NCBI GenBank assembly: GCA_015069265.1
Contig: SVIY01000005.1
Location: forward strand, 1-41,823
DNA length: 41,823 nucleotides
Origin: Clostridiales bacterium
Lineage (GTDB): Bacteria; Bacillota; Clostridia; Christensenellales; Borkfalkiaceae
Reading direction: 5' to 3'
This document shows positions 23,210 to 31,452 of this stretch, piece by piece. The notes below the pieces were generated by a model. That model worked only from the letters and a program-made list of their open reading frames with translations, was not told where the DNA came from and made no database searches. Every line of letters starts with the position of its first letter. The first letter of the stretch is position 1. A program made the position numbers and the translations under genes.

Positions 23210-25123
23210 TTACATGTCTTTGATTTTAGATGCAAAACCGCGAACCGTTGACTGTCCCCATGAACGAATCAACGTCTGGTCTACACCAAACTGTTGACCG
23301 ATTGTATCTAATAGCGCAAAGTAATCTAAACTCGTTCCGCCAAGCTCGGTAAAGAAATCGCTATCTACTAAAATTTCACATTCCTGTTTTTGAAGTGCGT
23401 CCGCAAACGCCTTTACGAGCTGTTCTTCTAGCGCGGAGAGTTGCCCGTCCGCCCTCTTCAATGCGTTGAGCGGTTTAATTTCCCCACTCAAATATCTATC
23501 TTTTACCTTTTTTCTGCTAACCTTTATCTCGCCGTCTAAAAGCAGTTTATCGGCGGTGAAAACTACCGTTTGAATTTGGTCGTTAACGTTTGCTTTTTTC
23601 AAGGCTTCACCTAGTTCTAAACGTATCTCTTGTTCTTTTTCAACAAGATAGCCCTTTACCTCAACTATCAGAGTGGGAACGCTATCTTTTCCCGATATCA
23701 AGCATTTATTTTCTACGTTCGAACACTCAATTTGTTGTTCTATAATTTCGGGGTTTAAGTTTTCCCCAGAAAGTCCGATTACAAGGTCGTCCTTTCTTCC
23801 TAAAATATAAAATCTTCCGTCAACCTCTTTTGCAAGGTCTTTACTGTTAAACCATTTATCGAAATCGGTCTTTTCTAAAGTTTTACCTTGCAAGATTTCA
23901 GAGGCCATAGTCTTGCCTTTAATGAGAAGCTCTCCACTCTCTGCAACCTTATACTTTGTGTAAGAAAACGGTCTGCCTACCGAACGCAAATTCCTTTGCT
24001 TTCGTTTTTTGGAAATTTCAAGTGAAGTAATTCCCACCTCGGTCATTCCGTAGCCGTTTGCCATATGATAACCTATGCCGTTAAAGAACTTTACAACGTC
24101 CTCCGGCACACCGCTACCGCCCGTTATCAAAAATTTAATACTGTCGCCAAAGAGCTTTTCCCTAACTTCCTTAAACGCCCTCTTTGCTATTAAACTACCT
24201 AAAATTTGGTGCTTATTAACGAACGAGAGAGCTTTGCTAAACTTATTAAAGGTTTTCTCGCCCCTTGCCTTAATGCTCTTTATAGCCTCTTCGTAAATCT
24301 TTTGCCAAACGAGAGGAACTAAAAATATATGTGTTACTTTATGTTTTTTTACAGTGCTTAATAGCGTTTGTGCGGATAAATCTTTCATGAACACTAACGT
24401 TCGTGAAAAATATCCGAACCAAAGGTACACGGCAATAAAACCGAATACGTGGTATAAGGGAAGCAATACTAGGTTTTTAAGCTCGCCCTCGTAATGCTCT
24501 GCCATTTGCGGACAAGACTTAATGATATCAAAACTATCGCTTATTTGATAAAAGAAATTTTCCGCAGTAAAAGCGCAAAGTTTAACTTTCTCACTCGTTC
24601 CAGAGGACATAAAATAAACCTTATCTCCCCAATCGGAAAACTCTATCGGTTGACCTTCTTGCTCGCCCTCTATCTCCGAAAGCAAGATTGTCTGCACGTT
24701 AAAAGCCTCTCCGTCAGACACAACGACGGATATACCGTGGCAGTCCAAAATTGTTTGGAGCTGACTATCGCCTAGCCTAGAATTCATAAGAACGGGGTTA
24801 TGTCCGCACGCTAAAATTGCCCAAAAGACTTGTATCCACTCAATGCTATTGGACATGTAAAGCCCTACCATAGACTTATTTGGCAAGTCTTTTAAGCGTG
24901 CCTTTAGTTTGCTTGCAACACTTAAAACCTTTTGCTTGCACTCGCCGTAGGTTACCTTTTTTATTTTAAATCCATCCGAGCTTTCTACCATAACGTTTTC
25001 GCTCTCCGAAAACATTTGCAAAAATAAATTGTAAAAATTCTTTTCCCGTTTGGACAGTTCGGAAATTTTATGCTCCACAAAGGCGTAAATATCCGTAAAA
25101 CCGCCCGTATTTTTAAGTCTCAA
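23210..25123 (-). CDS. AMP-forming acyl ligase with C-terminal acyl carrier domain
   Basis: A 637-residue adenylate-forming enzyme. ATP loop FMSSGTSEKVK (171-181), LPLYHVFGF (221-229), ITGGSGVPED, the adenine site ANGYGMTEVG (355-364), the hinge GRKDDLVIGLSGENLNPE (442-459), and a putative catalytic Lys534 in GEIKVSRKK. Residues about 560-637 are a carrier domain with the phosphopantetheine serine in ELGGTSLD (Ser598). It should activate a free acid and load it on its own or the free ACP, as acyl-ACP synthetases do. The start is TTG at 25123, behind GGGGGAGGGG; the next Met is residue 37. First gene of the operon, with its own promoter. Confidence 0.88.
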   Translation of the reverse strand: MRLKNTGGFTDIYAFVEHKISELSKREKNFYNLFLQMFSESENVMVESSDGFKIKKVTYGECKQKVLSVASKLKARLKDLPNKSMVGLYMSNSIEWIQVFWAILACGHNPVLMNSRLGDSQLQTILDCHGISVVVSDGEAFNVQTILLSEIEGEQEGQPIEFSDWGDKVYFMSSGTSEKVKLCAFTAENFFYQISDSFDIIKSCPQMAEHYEGELKNLVLLPLYHVFGFIAVYLWFGYFSRTLVFMKDLSAQTLLSTVKKHKVTHIFLVPLVWQKIYEEAIKSIKARGEKTFNKFSKALSFVNKHQILGSLIAKRAFKEVREKLFGDSIKFLITGGSGVPEDVVKFFNGIGYHMANGYGMTEVGITSLEISKKRKQRNLRSVGRPFSYTKYKVAESGELLIKGKTMASEILQGKTLEKTDFDKWFNSKDLAKEVDGRFYILGRKDDLVIGLSGENLNPEIIEQQIECSNVENKCLISGKDSVPTLIVEVKGYLVEKEQEIRLELGEALKKANVNDQIQTVVFTADKLLLDGEIKVSRKKVKDRYLSGEIKPLNALKRADGQLSALEEQLVKAFADALQKQECEILVDSDFFTELGGTSLDYFALLDTIGQQFGVDQTLIRSWGQSTVRGFASKIKDM

Positions 25124-25182
25124 TTCCCCTCCCCCAAAAACTACTTAAAAACGTTGTTTTTAAAAAATAAAAACTCATAATA

Positions 25183-25211
25183 ATTATACCACCTATAATG
25201 CTAAATCGCAA
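25183..25211 (-). promoter_or_regulatory. Promoter of the acyl/ACP operon
   Basis: TTGCGA (25206-25211), 17 bases, TATAAT (25183-25188) on the minus strand, about 60 bases before the first start codon. Confidence 0.7.
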
Positions 25212-25248
25212 GTGATTTATGTGTTTTCAGTAAGCTAGTAATCGCTAT

Positions 25249-25285
25249 AAAAAACAACCCCCAAAAGCCGTCGCTCTTGGGGGTT
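25249..25285 (-). terminator. Terminator after the XRE-cupin-ligase gene
   Basis: AACCCCC (25279-25285 strand complement) pairs with GGGGGTT (25256-25262 complement), then GTTTTTT on the minus strand. It separates the ligase fusion from the acyl/ACP operon. Confidence 0.85.
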
Positions 25286-25291
25286 AATAGA

Positions 25292-27559
25292 TTATAATTT
25301 ATTTCTTTGGATTTTTCCGCTGATAGTTTTTGGAAGTTCGTCGCGGAATACAACAACTCTAGGATACTTATAAGGCGCGGTATGGTCCTTAACGTACTTT
25401 TGAATTTCTTTCTTTAATTCTTCGCTAGGCTGTGTACCCTTTGTTAGAACGATACTTGCCTTAACGACTTGTCCGCGCACTTCGTCGGGAACGGCTGAAA
25501 CGCCACATTCTAATACGTACGGAAGCTCCATTATTACCGACTCGATTTCAAACGGTCCGATACGATAGCCACTAGACTTAATAACGTCATCGACCCTACC
25601 AACGTACCAGAAATATCCGTCCTCATCGCGCCAAGCGGTATCGCCCGTATGATAAAGTCCGTCGTGCCATGCGTCCTTTGTTTTAACGTCGTCGAGGTAG
25701 TATTCCTTAAACAATCCGCAAGGTACTTCCTTATCGGTATGGATAACGATTTCGCCAACCTCACCGGGCGCAACCGTATTTCCGTCGGGGTCGACGATAT
25801 CCACGTCGTACTGCGGGTTAGCCTTACCCATTGCACCGATTTTAGGAGTCGTTCCGTAAAGGTTTGCTATTGCAAGAGTAGTTTCCGTTTGACCGAAGCC
25901 TTCCATTATTTCAAGTCCGGTAGCGGCTTTGAACTGATTAAATACTTCGGGGTTAAGCGCTTCGCCAGCCGTGGTCATGTGGTGGATAGACGAGAGGTCG
26001 AATTTAGAAAGGTCGCCACGGATAAGCATACGGAGCATTGTAGGAGGAGCACAGAAAGTAGTGATATTATACTGTGCAAACATAGGAAGTATATCGTTTT
26101 CATCAAAGCGGTCAAAGTCGTAAACGAATACCGCCCCCTCGCAAAGCCATTGTCCGTAAAGTTTACCCCAGAGCGATTTACCCCAGCCGGTATCGGAAAT
26201 GGTTAAGTGCAAGCCGTCGCGTTCGCAACAGTGCCAATACTTTGCCGTAACGTAGTGTCCCAAAGCGTAGGTGTGCTTATGAGCCGCCATTTTGGGATTG
26301 CCCGTTGTTCCCGAAGTAAAGAACATAAGAGCAGTATCGTCTCCGCTAGAAGCGTCTTCAGGACGTTCATACTTTCCAGAGAATAAGGAATATTCCTTAT
26401 CGAAGTCGTGCCAACCCTCTTTTACACCGCCAACCATGACGAGCGTTTCTACTTGAGGACATTTTTTAGCAGCGCTCTCTGCGAACTGATAGGTATCGCC
26501 GTCTGCCGTACAAACGATTGCCTTTACGCCTGCCGAGTTGTATCTGTATTCGAAGTCGTGTTCTTTCAATTGGTTGGTTGCAGGGATTGCAACTGCGCCG
26601 AGTTTATGGAGCGCAACCATGCAGAACCAGAACTGATAATGACGTTTTAGAACTAACATTACCTTGTCGCCACGTTTGATTCCGAGTGAAGTAAAGTAGT
26701 TTGCAACTTGGTTAGACGCGCGCTTGATATCCTTAAAGGTGAAGCGACGTTCGTTCTTATATTTATCGAGGTGAAGCATTGCGAGTTTTTCGGGATATTT
26801 ATCTGCGATGCCGTCAACGATATCAAAACCAAAGTTAAAGGTATCGGTGTTCTTAAACTTGATGCTCGTAAGTTCGCCGTTTTCGTTCTCGGTAGGTTCT
26901 ACAAACTTCTCGCAAACGAGTTTCTGGCTTTTTTTAGCGGCTATGACGCTCTTTCTAACCACCGTTTCTTGAGAGTGGTCGCCCGACATAACTACCGCGC
27001 AGAATACGCAATCTTTGCCGTCAACCGCCATCATTCCGTGAGGGGTGGAAGAATTGTAATAGATGCTATCACCCTCGCCCAAAACTTCGGTATGGTCGCC
27101 TACTTGGACTTTGAGTTTCCCGCTTAATACTAGGTCAAACTCTTGTCCAGAGTGGGTTGTGAGTTGGATAGGCTTGTTTTGTTGAGAAGCAGAGTACTCG
27201 TATTTAACCCAATACGGTTCTGCAAGTTTATCTTTAAATTTAGGCGCGAGGTTGGCAATGTCTATACCCTCCTCTTTAGCCGTTCTTTGTCCTTGACCTT
27301 TTCTCGTTACCGTGTAACTAGAAAGTTTTGCAGTGCTACCCTCCAAAAGTTCGGTCATTTCAACGCCGAAAGCAAGGGCGCACTTGTGTATAAATGAAAA
27401 AGGTATATCCGTATTTCCGCTCTCGTATGTTAAGTACTGCTCCTTGTCAACGTCTGTCTTTTCAGCCATTTCGGAAACGGAAAAGCCCATAATCTCGCGC
27501 AACTCCTTAATTCTTGTTGCGATCTCCGATAACTGACTTAAAGTGTTGTTTGTGTTCAT
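25292..27559 (-). CDS. XRE helix-turn-helix / cupin / acyl-CoA synthetase fusion
   Basis: A 755-residue three-part protein. Residues about 13-73 are an XRE-type DNA-binding domain (RIKELREIMGFSVSEMAEKT, then YLTYESGNTDIP). Residues about 115-190 are a cupin (THSGQEFDLVLSGKLKVQVG, DSIYYNSSTPHGM). Residues about 240-755 are an AMP-forming acyl-CoA synthetase with ATP loop FFTSGTTGNPK (413-423), EGFGQTET, YHTGDTAWRDEDGYFWYVGR, and the catalytic lysine in PKTISGKIQRNK (Lys749). The ligase half resembles medium- or branched-chain acyl-CoA synthetases. The start has AGGAGG upstream. An apparent Ile-type T-box precedes the gene, so a short branched acid such as 2-methylbutyrate is a plausible substrate (inference). 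Such XRE-cupin-ligase fusions occur in other Clostridia to my knowledge. Confidence 0.92.
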   Translation of the reverse strand: MNTNNTLSQLSEIATRIKELREIMGFSVSEMAEKTDVDKEQYLTYESGNTDIPFSFIHKCALAFGVEMTELLEGSTAKLSSYTVTRKGQGQRTAKEEGIDIANLAPKFKDKLAEPYWVKYEYSASQQNKPIQLTTHSGQEFDLVLSGKLKVQVGDHTEVLGEGDSIYYNSSTPHGMMAVDGKDCVFCAVVMSGDHSQETVVRKSVIAAKKSQKLVCEKFVEPTENENGELTSIKFKNTDTFNFGFDIVDGIADKYPEKLAMLHLDKYKNERRFTFKDIKRASNQVANYFTSLGIKRGDKVMLVLKRHYQFWFCMVALHKLGAVAIPATNQLKEHDFEYRYNSAGVKAIVCTADGDTYQFAESAAKKCPQVETLVMVGGVKEGWHDFDKEYSLFSGKYERPEDASSGDDTALMFFTSGTTGNPKMAAHKHTYALGHYVTAKYWHCCERDGLHLTISDTGWGKSLWGKLYGQWLCEGAVFVYDFDRFDENDILPMFAQYNITTFCAPPTMLRMLIRGDLSKFDLSSIHHMTTAGEALNPEVFNQFKAATGLEIMEGFGQTETTLAIANLYGTTPKIGAMGKANPQYDVDIVDPDGNTVAPGEVGEIVIHTDKEVPCGLFKEYYLDDVKTKDAWHDGLYHTGDTAWRDEDGYFWYVGRVDDVIKSSGYRIGPFEIESVIMELPYVLECGVSAVPDEVRGQVVKASIVLTKGTQPSEELKKEIQKYVKDHTAPYKYPRVVVFRDELPKTISGKIQRNKL

Positions 27560-27633
27560 GGTTGCTACCTCCTTTAATATTGTTTATAATAATTTTTTAT
27601 TTTTTAATATTTTGTGCTACCTTTTAAGCGGTT

Positions 27634-27905
27634 AAAAATAAAAACACCCGTCTCAATCATTGAGACGGGTATAATATACTCGCGGTACCACTCAAATTGC
27701 AGTTAACACTGCCACTTTATAAGAGTCCATCAACTCTCTTGCCCTAACGTTGCAATCACGAGAAACGCCTACTAGGTAAAACTTTTGGGGTTTCCAGCTC
27801 GGAAGTGATAGGAAGTTCCATCTCTGTTTGTCGGGATTGCACCATCCCCGACTCTCTGAAAAACGTCTAACGGGTTCCGTCTTCGTCGTAGCTTTTTATC
27901 AAGTT
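27634..27905 (-). promoter_or_regulatory. T-box leader with probable AUC (Ile) specifier
   Basis: The minus-strand RNA has a T-box TGGTACCGCG (27681-27690), followed by a terminator stem ACCCGTCTCA/TGAGACGGGT (27646-27670) and a T run to 27634. Stem I features are present: ACGACGAAGACGG, AGAGAG, a distal hairpin UCGGGGAUGGUGCAAUCCCGA (split) and the closing CCGAGCUGG. In the 3' specifier loop the triplet AUC (27807-27809) is followed by the purine A that normally pairs near tRNA U33, so isoleucine is the best reading. UUC upstream is followed by C and is less likely. Uncharged tRNA should let transcription continue into the synthetase fusion. Confidence 0.88.
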
Positions 27906-27911
27906 AAGCAC

Positions 27912-27940
27912 AGTTTAGCACTTGAAAAAAACGATGTCAA
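27912..27940 (-). promoter_or_regulatory. Promoter of the T-box transcript
   Basis: TTGACA (27935-27940), 17 bases, TAAACT (27912-27917) on the minus strand, just ahead of stem I. Confidence 0.85.
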
Positions 27941-27973
27941 GCATTTTTTAGTATTTTCTTGAAAATTTTTTCA

Positions 27974-28006
27974 AAAAATAAAGCGGACAGGGATTTCCCT
28001 ATCCGC
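27974..28006 (-). terminator. Terminator of the NCS2 permease gene
   Basis: GCGGATAGGGA pairs with TCCCTGTCCGC (27983-28006), then a T-rich run on the minus strand. Confidence 0.82.
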
Positions 28007-28028
28007 CTTAAATTTGCATTTTCTTCTT

Positions 28029-29492
28029 TTACATTACGGGCACAAAGAAATATACAATGAAGAGAACTGCAATGATAATCGTAACGATATGCAAGTCCCA
28101 AACAGGTTTTTCTTTACCTTCTTTCTTGCCGCAAGCATAGCCGATAAGACCGAACAAATAACCGCAAACACTAATAAGAACGTAAGAAAGAATTCCTAAA
28201 CCAATACCGTCGGTAATTGAATAGCCGAGAGGCATAATAGCAATCGTAAGGAATGCAGGAACGAAATCTTTAACAGAATCAACTTTTATGTTCTTAACAC
28301 CTTTGAGCATCAAGCAACCAACCCAAATAAGTGCAGAGTTTGCTGCCGCACCAGGAATGGATACGATAATCGGATATATAAAGATTGAAAGTATAAATAA
28401 GCAAGCAGTTGTCAAAGCAGTGATACCAGTCTTGCCACCTTCAGCGACACCTGCACCAGATTCTACGAAAGTAGTAACGGTAGAGGTACCAAAGAATGCA
28501 CCTGTACAAGTTGCAACTGAGTCTGCGATCATAATTTGGTTGTAGTTTTTAGGAACACCATCTTTAGTCATAAGACCTGCTGCCGTACAACAACCAACGC
28601 AAGTTCCCATGGTGTCAAACATGTCAATCATGCAGAAAGTAATAACTACCATTATGAGAGACATTACAGAAGCACCACCGAAGTTTATATCAGTGAATGC
28701 CGCAAGGAATGTACCTCCTTCGGCAACGTCTAACGAGAAGAAGCCTCTGAAGTTTTCCCAGAATTTCCAAGAAGCACCAGACCAAGAAGTAACGTCTATG
28801 CCAGGAATCATACCAAACAAGGTTGCTACGATAATACCGATAATAACTGCACCCCTAACCTTAAAGTGAGAAAGAATTGCAATTACTACAAAACCAACTA
28901 AAAGAACTAAAGGTTGCGCAAGAAGAGCCATATCCCAGGAGTTGAAAGCAACTAGGTCTACGGGAGTACCAAGGCCACCAACGATGATTCCTTTGCCAGA
29001 ATTGTAAAGACCGATAAACGCAATAAACAAACCGATACCTACAGAAATAGCACCACGAACTGATTCAGGAATTGCCTTGTAGATGATTTCTCTGATAGAA
29101 AGTCCTCTAATCTTAAGAATACTTAAAACTAGGAACAAAACACCTGAAATCAACACCAAAAGCATTGAAGAACCAAAAGAAAGCGCCGTACCGATAAGAC
29201 CACCACCAAGCAATCCGCCAACCATTGAGTTGAGTCCAAGGCCAGGCGCTTGAGCTAACGGAAGCTTCGCAAGAATCGCCATTAAGAACGTTCCTACAAA
29301 TGCACCGAGAGCGGTTGCAATAAATACTGATGAATGTAAATGGCCGTTAGTGCCGTTCAACATCAATATTGGGTTTAGAACCAAAATGTAAGCCATTGCA
29401 AGGAAGGTAACTACACCTGCAGTGATTTCGGTTCTAATGGTTGTGTTTTTAGCCGATGAGTCATACCCAAAGGCTTTGCCAAACTTACTCAT
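28029..29492 (-). CDS. NCS2-family purine permease (AzgA/PbuG-like)
   Basis: A 487-residue membrane protein with about 14 hydrophobic helices. Family marks: N-terminal FGYDSSAKNTTIRTEITAGV (split) leading to TFLAMAYILVLNP, then PLAQAPGLGLNSMV, GLFIAFIGLYNSGKG, FCMIDMFDTMGTCVG, and FGTSTVTTFVESGAGVAEGGKTG (split), all typical of the AzgA/PbuG branch that imports adenine, guanine or hypoxanthine with protons. Start follows AGGAGGTTTGT. Single-gene transcript with a palindrome inside its promoter; no purine riboswitch core is visible in the short leader. Confidence 0.93.
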   Translation of the reverse strand: MSKFGKAFGYDSSAKNTTIRTEITAGVVTFLAMAYILVLNPILMLNGTNGHLHSSVFIATALGAFVGTFLMAILAKLPLAQAPGLGLNSMVGGLLGGGLIGTALSFGSSMLLVLISGVLFLVLSILKIRGLSIREIIYKAIPESVRGAISVGIGLFIAFIGLYNSGKGIIVGGLGTPVDLVAFNSWDMALLAQPLVLLVGFVVIAILSHFKVRGAVIIGIIVATLFGMIPGIDVTSWSGASWKFWENFRGFFSLDVAEGGTFLAAFTDINFGGASVMSLIMVVITFCMIDMFDTMGTCVGCCTAAGLMTKDGVPKNYNQIMIADSVATCTGAFFGTSTVTTFVESGAGVAEGGKTGITALTTACLFILSIFIYPIIVSIPGAAANSALIWVGCLMLKGVKNIKVDSVKDFVPAFLTIAIMPLGYSITDGIGLGILSYVLISVCGYLFGLIGYACGKKEGKEKPVWDLHIVTIIIAVLFIVYFFVPVM

Positions 29493-29535
29493 ACAAACCT
29501 CCTAAAGTGCTTTTAAGCACAAAAATTATGGTTCT

Positions 29536-29564
29536 ATTTTAACACAAATGCTTTAGCATTTCAA
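29536..29564 (-). promoter_or_regulatory. Permease promoter with palindrome in the spacer
   Basis: TTGAAA (29559-29564), 17 bases, TAAAAT (29536-29541). A perfect inverted repeat AAATGC-TTTA-GCATTT (29546-29561) fills the spacer and could be a repressor site. A small hairpin GTGCT/AGCAC lies just before the ribosome site. Confidence 0.68.
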
Positions 29565-29602
29565 TAGCAAAATCAAAATTTGTCGCATTTTGTTGAAAAA
29601 TA

Positions 29603-29640
29603 TTTTTTTAAGATAAAACCCCGAGGCTTATCTCGGGGTT
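29603..29640 (-). terminator. Terminator of the CDF transporter gene
   Basis: AACCCCGAG pairs with CTCGGGGTT (29617-29640) followed by TTATCTTAAAAAAA on the minus strand. Confidence 0.8.
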
Positions 29641-29657
29641 ACTTATTCTTTTTATTG

Positions 29658-30779
29658 CTACATACAATGCTCTACCGTGATGACGGCGGTGTATTTTTGG
29701 TCTATTTCTTTTACGGCTTTTTTTACTGCTATCGAGATTTCTTCCTTTGTCAATTTAGAATCGAAAGGAATTGCCACGTCAAACAAAACGTTGGTGTTGT
29801 TTTGCCCAAAAACCACCCTAAAATCGTGGATAGAAAACTGCTCGTCAAGTTCTTTGACCGCCCTTTCCACCTTTACTTTTAAGCAGTTAACCTCTTCGTT
29901 ATCAATCACTATCGGGTCAAGGTGTCCGGTTAATATAATGTTGTTCTTTTGGTAAAAATCTTTTTCAATATGGTCTATAAGCTCGTGCGAAGCAAGTACG
30001 TCTACGTTTGCATCCACCTCTATATGAACGCTAGCAAAATACTTGTTCGGTCCGTAACTATAAACTGAAAGGTCGTGAACGTCTAGCACTCCGTCGTACG
30101 CTTTGATTTTATTCTTTATATCGTCTATCATTTGTTGGTCGGGGGCTTGCCCGATAAGTTTAGAGAAAATTTCTTTAAGCACACCCACCCCAGACCAAGC
30201 GATAAAGATTGCTACTACTATTCCTGCATATCCGTCCACGTCTACGCCGAAAACCTTGTATATAACAACCGAGATTGCAACCACTGTGGTAGATATGCAA
30301 TCGGTAAGGCAGTCTACTGCACTCGCCCTTAAAATTGAAGAGTCTATCTTTTTTGCCACCCACCTATAATAGAAAAATAGACAAGTTTTAACTATTACGG
30401 AAACGCCGAGCGCTAAAATTATCCAAAAGGAAAAAGCGCTCGCCGAGGGCGAGATAATTTTTCCTATACTCTCTCTTGCCGTATCAAAGGCTACTAATAG
30501 TATCAAAAAAGCAACTGCGAGCGAACAAACGTATTCTATGCGCTCGTGTCCGTAGGGGTGCTCTTTGTCGGCTGGACGAGAAGACAACCTAAACGATATT
30601 ACTGATATTATGCTATTTCCACAGTCGGTGAGATTGTTTAGTCCATCGGCAAGCACGGATATAACCCCAAAGAGCGAGCCTATAACAATCTTAAACACGG
30701 CTATAATAACGTTAGCTACTATTCCTATAACGCTTGCTATTCCGCCAAGTCTATTTCTTTTTAACGCAACGTCTTGCAT
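29658..30779 (-). CDS. Cation diffusion facilitator family metal transporter
   Basis: A 373-residue CDF exporter with six membrane helices and a C-terminal cytosolic metal-binding dimer domain. Helix 2 has ADGLNNLTDCGNS (the DxxxD site, Asp-Asn variant) followed by the loop KEHPYGHERIEY; helix 5 has SAVDCLTDCIS. The C-terminal part (about 210-373) shows VHDLSVYSYGPNKYFASVHIEV and a second similar fold repeat with IHDFRVVFGQNN, so it is longer than the usual 290-310 residues, as in the MntE/FieF relatives with extended tails. Exports Zn2+, Mn2+ or Fe2+; which one is not clear. Follows the GNAT gene by 10 bases. Confidence 0.92.
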   Translation of the reverse strand: MQDVALKRNRLGGIASVIGIVANVIIAVFKIVIGSLFGVISVLADGLNNLTDCGNSIISVISFRLSSRPADKEHPYGHERIEYVCSLAVAFLILLVAFDTARESIGKIISPSASAFSFWIILALGVSVIVKTCLFFYYRWVAKKIDSSILRASAVDCLTDCISTTVVAISVVIYKVFGVDVDGYAGIVVAIFIAWSGVGVLKEIFSKLIGQAPDQQMIDDIKNKIKAYDGVLDVHDLSVYSYGPNKYFASVHIEVDANVDVLASHELIDHIEKDFYQKNNIILTGHLDPIVIDNEEVNCLKVKVERAVKELDEQFSIHDFRVVFGQNNTNVLFDVAIPFDSKLTKEEISIAVKKAVKEIDQKYTAVITVEHCM

Positions 30780-30789
30780 ATTGTTCTCC

Positions 30790-31293
30790 TTAAAGTTCTA
30801 AAAAATATACGTTCCTTAAATATTCGCCACATCTTATAATGGTCTTTTTTTGTTCCATACCAAGTTTTTGAAGCGAGCGGTTTGACGCAACGTTATCCGG
30901 GTGTGCGGTCGCCACAAAATACTCTATCCCCATATCTTTTGCAACCGAAATAAGCGCTTTATTAACCTCAAACATCAAGTTCTTTCCGCGAAAAGTTGGT
31001 TTAACCATACAACCGCCAAGTTCCGCCCCCTTCCTTTTTTTATCAACGCCAACGGCAAGGGCAACCTCTTCAAACTCCGCCCAATTCATATCAAAAAGGG
31101 ATATGCACGCAAGTACCCCGTCAACAAACGCGCCGTAAACCACCAATGAACTGCCCTCGTCAAAAGTGTGAAGCAAGTTCTCTTGAGAAAAAGGAATAAA
31201 CCATTTAGAGTTTTGCAAGTTGTCTGCAATTACCCTATTAAACTCTATAAAATCTTGTTGATTGTTTTTATCTAATCTTTTAATCTCTATCAT
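30790..31293 (-). CDS. GNAT-family N-acetyltransferase
   Basis: A 167-residue acetyltransferase (start taken at ATG 31293, MIEIKRLDK; an upstream in-frame TTG at 31320 lacks a ribosome site). AGGAG lies 13 bases upstream, a rather long spacing. Seen: a divergent N-terminal half, LAVGVDKKRKGAELGGCMVKPTFRGKNL (split) as the acetyl-CoA loop, and VATAHPDNVASNRSLQKLGM as the typical C-terminal GNAT helix. Substrate unknown. Probably cotranscribed with the CDF transporter. Confidence 0.85.
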   Translation of the reverse strand: MIEIKRLDKNNQQDFIEFNRVIADNLQNSKWFIPFSQENLLHTFDEGSSLVVYGAFVDGVLACISLFDMNWAEFEEVALAVGVDKKRKGAELGGCMVKPTFRGKNLMFEVNKALISVAKDMGIEYFVATAHPDNVASNRSLQKLGMEQKKTIIRCGEYLRNVYFLEL

Positions 31294-31322
31294 TTTTAAA
31301 GCGCATCTCCTTTTATTCAAAC

Positions 31323-31351
31323 ATTATATCACTCTATTCCCTTTTTTGCAA
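31323..31351 (-). promoter_or_regulatory. Promoter of the GNAT-CDF pair
   Basis: TTGCAA (31346-31351), 17 bases, TATAAT (31323-31328). It lies within the end of a small ORF. Confidence 0.75.
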
Positions 31352-31452
31352 TAGAAAAACAAATAAGTAAAACCAAAGCTTAAAAGGGTAAGCCAAGCAA
31401 TTTTTTTGAATCTTTTGCTTGAATTTTGATTTTTTACAGCAATATCACTCAC
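31324..31452 (-). CDS. Possible small membrane protein (42 residues, GTG start)
   Basis: GTG at 31452 is preceded at eight bases by GAGGG and, further up, by TTAACA (31510-31515), 17 bases, TATAAT (31487-31492). The frame runs 42 codons to TAA at 31324: a polar start (SDIAVKNQNSSKRFKK), one hydrophobic helix (IAWLTLLSFGFTYLFFY) and a basic tail (CKKGNRVI). Promoter, ribosome site and membrane-protein topology support it; no family is recognised. Confidence 0.45.
   Translation of the reverse strand: MSDIAVKNQNSSKRFKKIAWLTLLSFGFTYLFFYCKKGNRVI

Noticed and set aside
25649..26206. 185-codon plus-strand frame opposite the acyl-CoA synthetase fusion
   Set aside because: Shadow of a strongly conserved enzyme; no ribosome site or recognizable motif.
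26708..27127. 139-codon plus-strand frame opposite the same synthetase
   Set aside because: Antisense shadow with no protein-family signal.
27601..27910. Possible tRNA or rRNA fragment in the structured region
   Set aside because: The structure is explained fully by the T-box leader; there is no acceptor stem or CCA-type end.
29493..29560. Purine riboswitch before the NCS2 permease
   Set aside because: The leader is too short and lacks the conserved core; only a small hairpin and a palindrome are seen.
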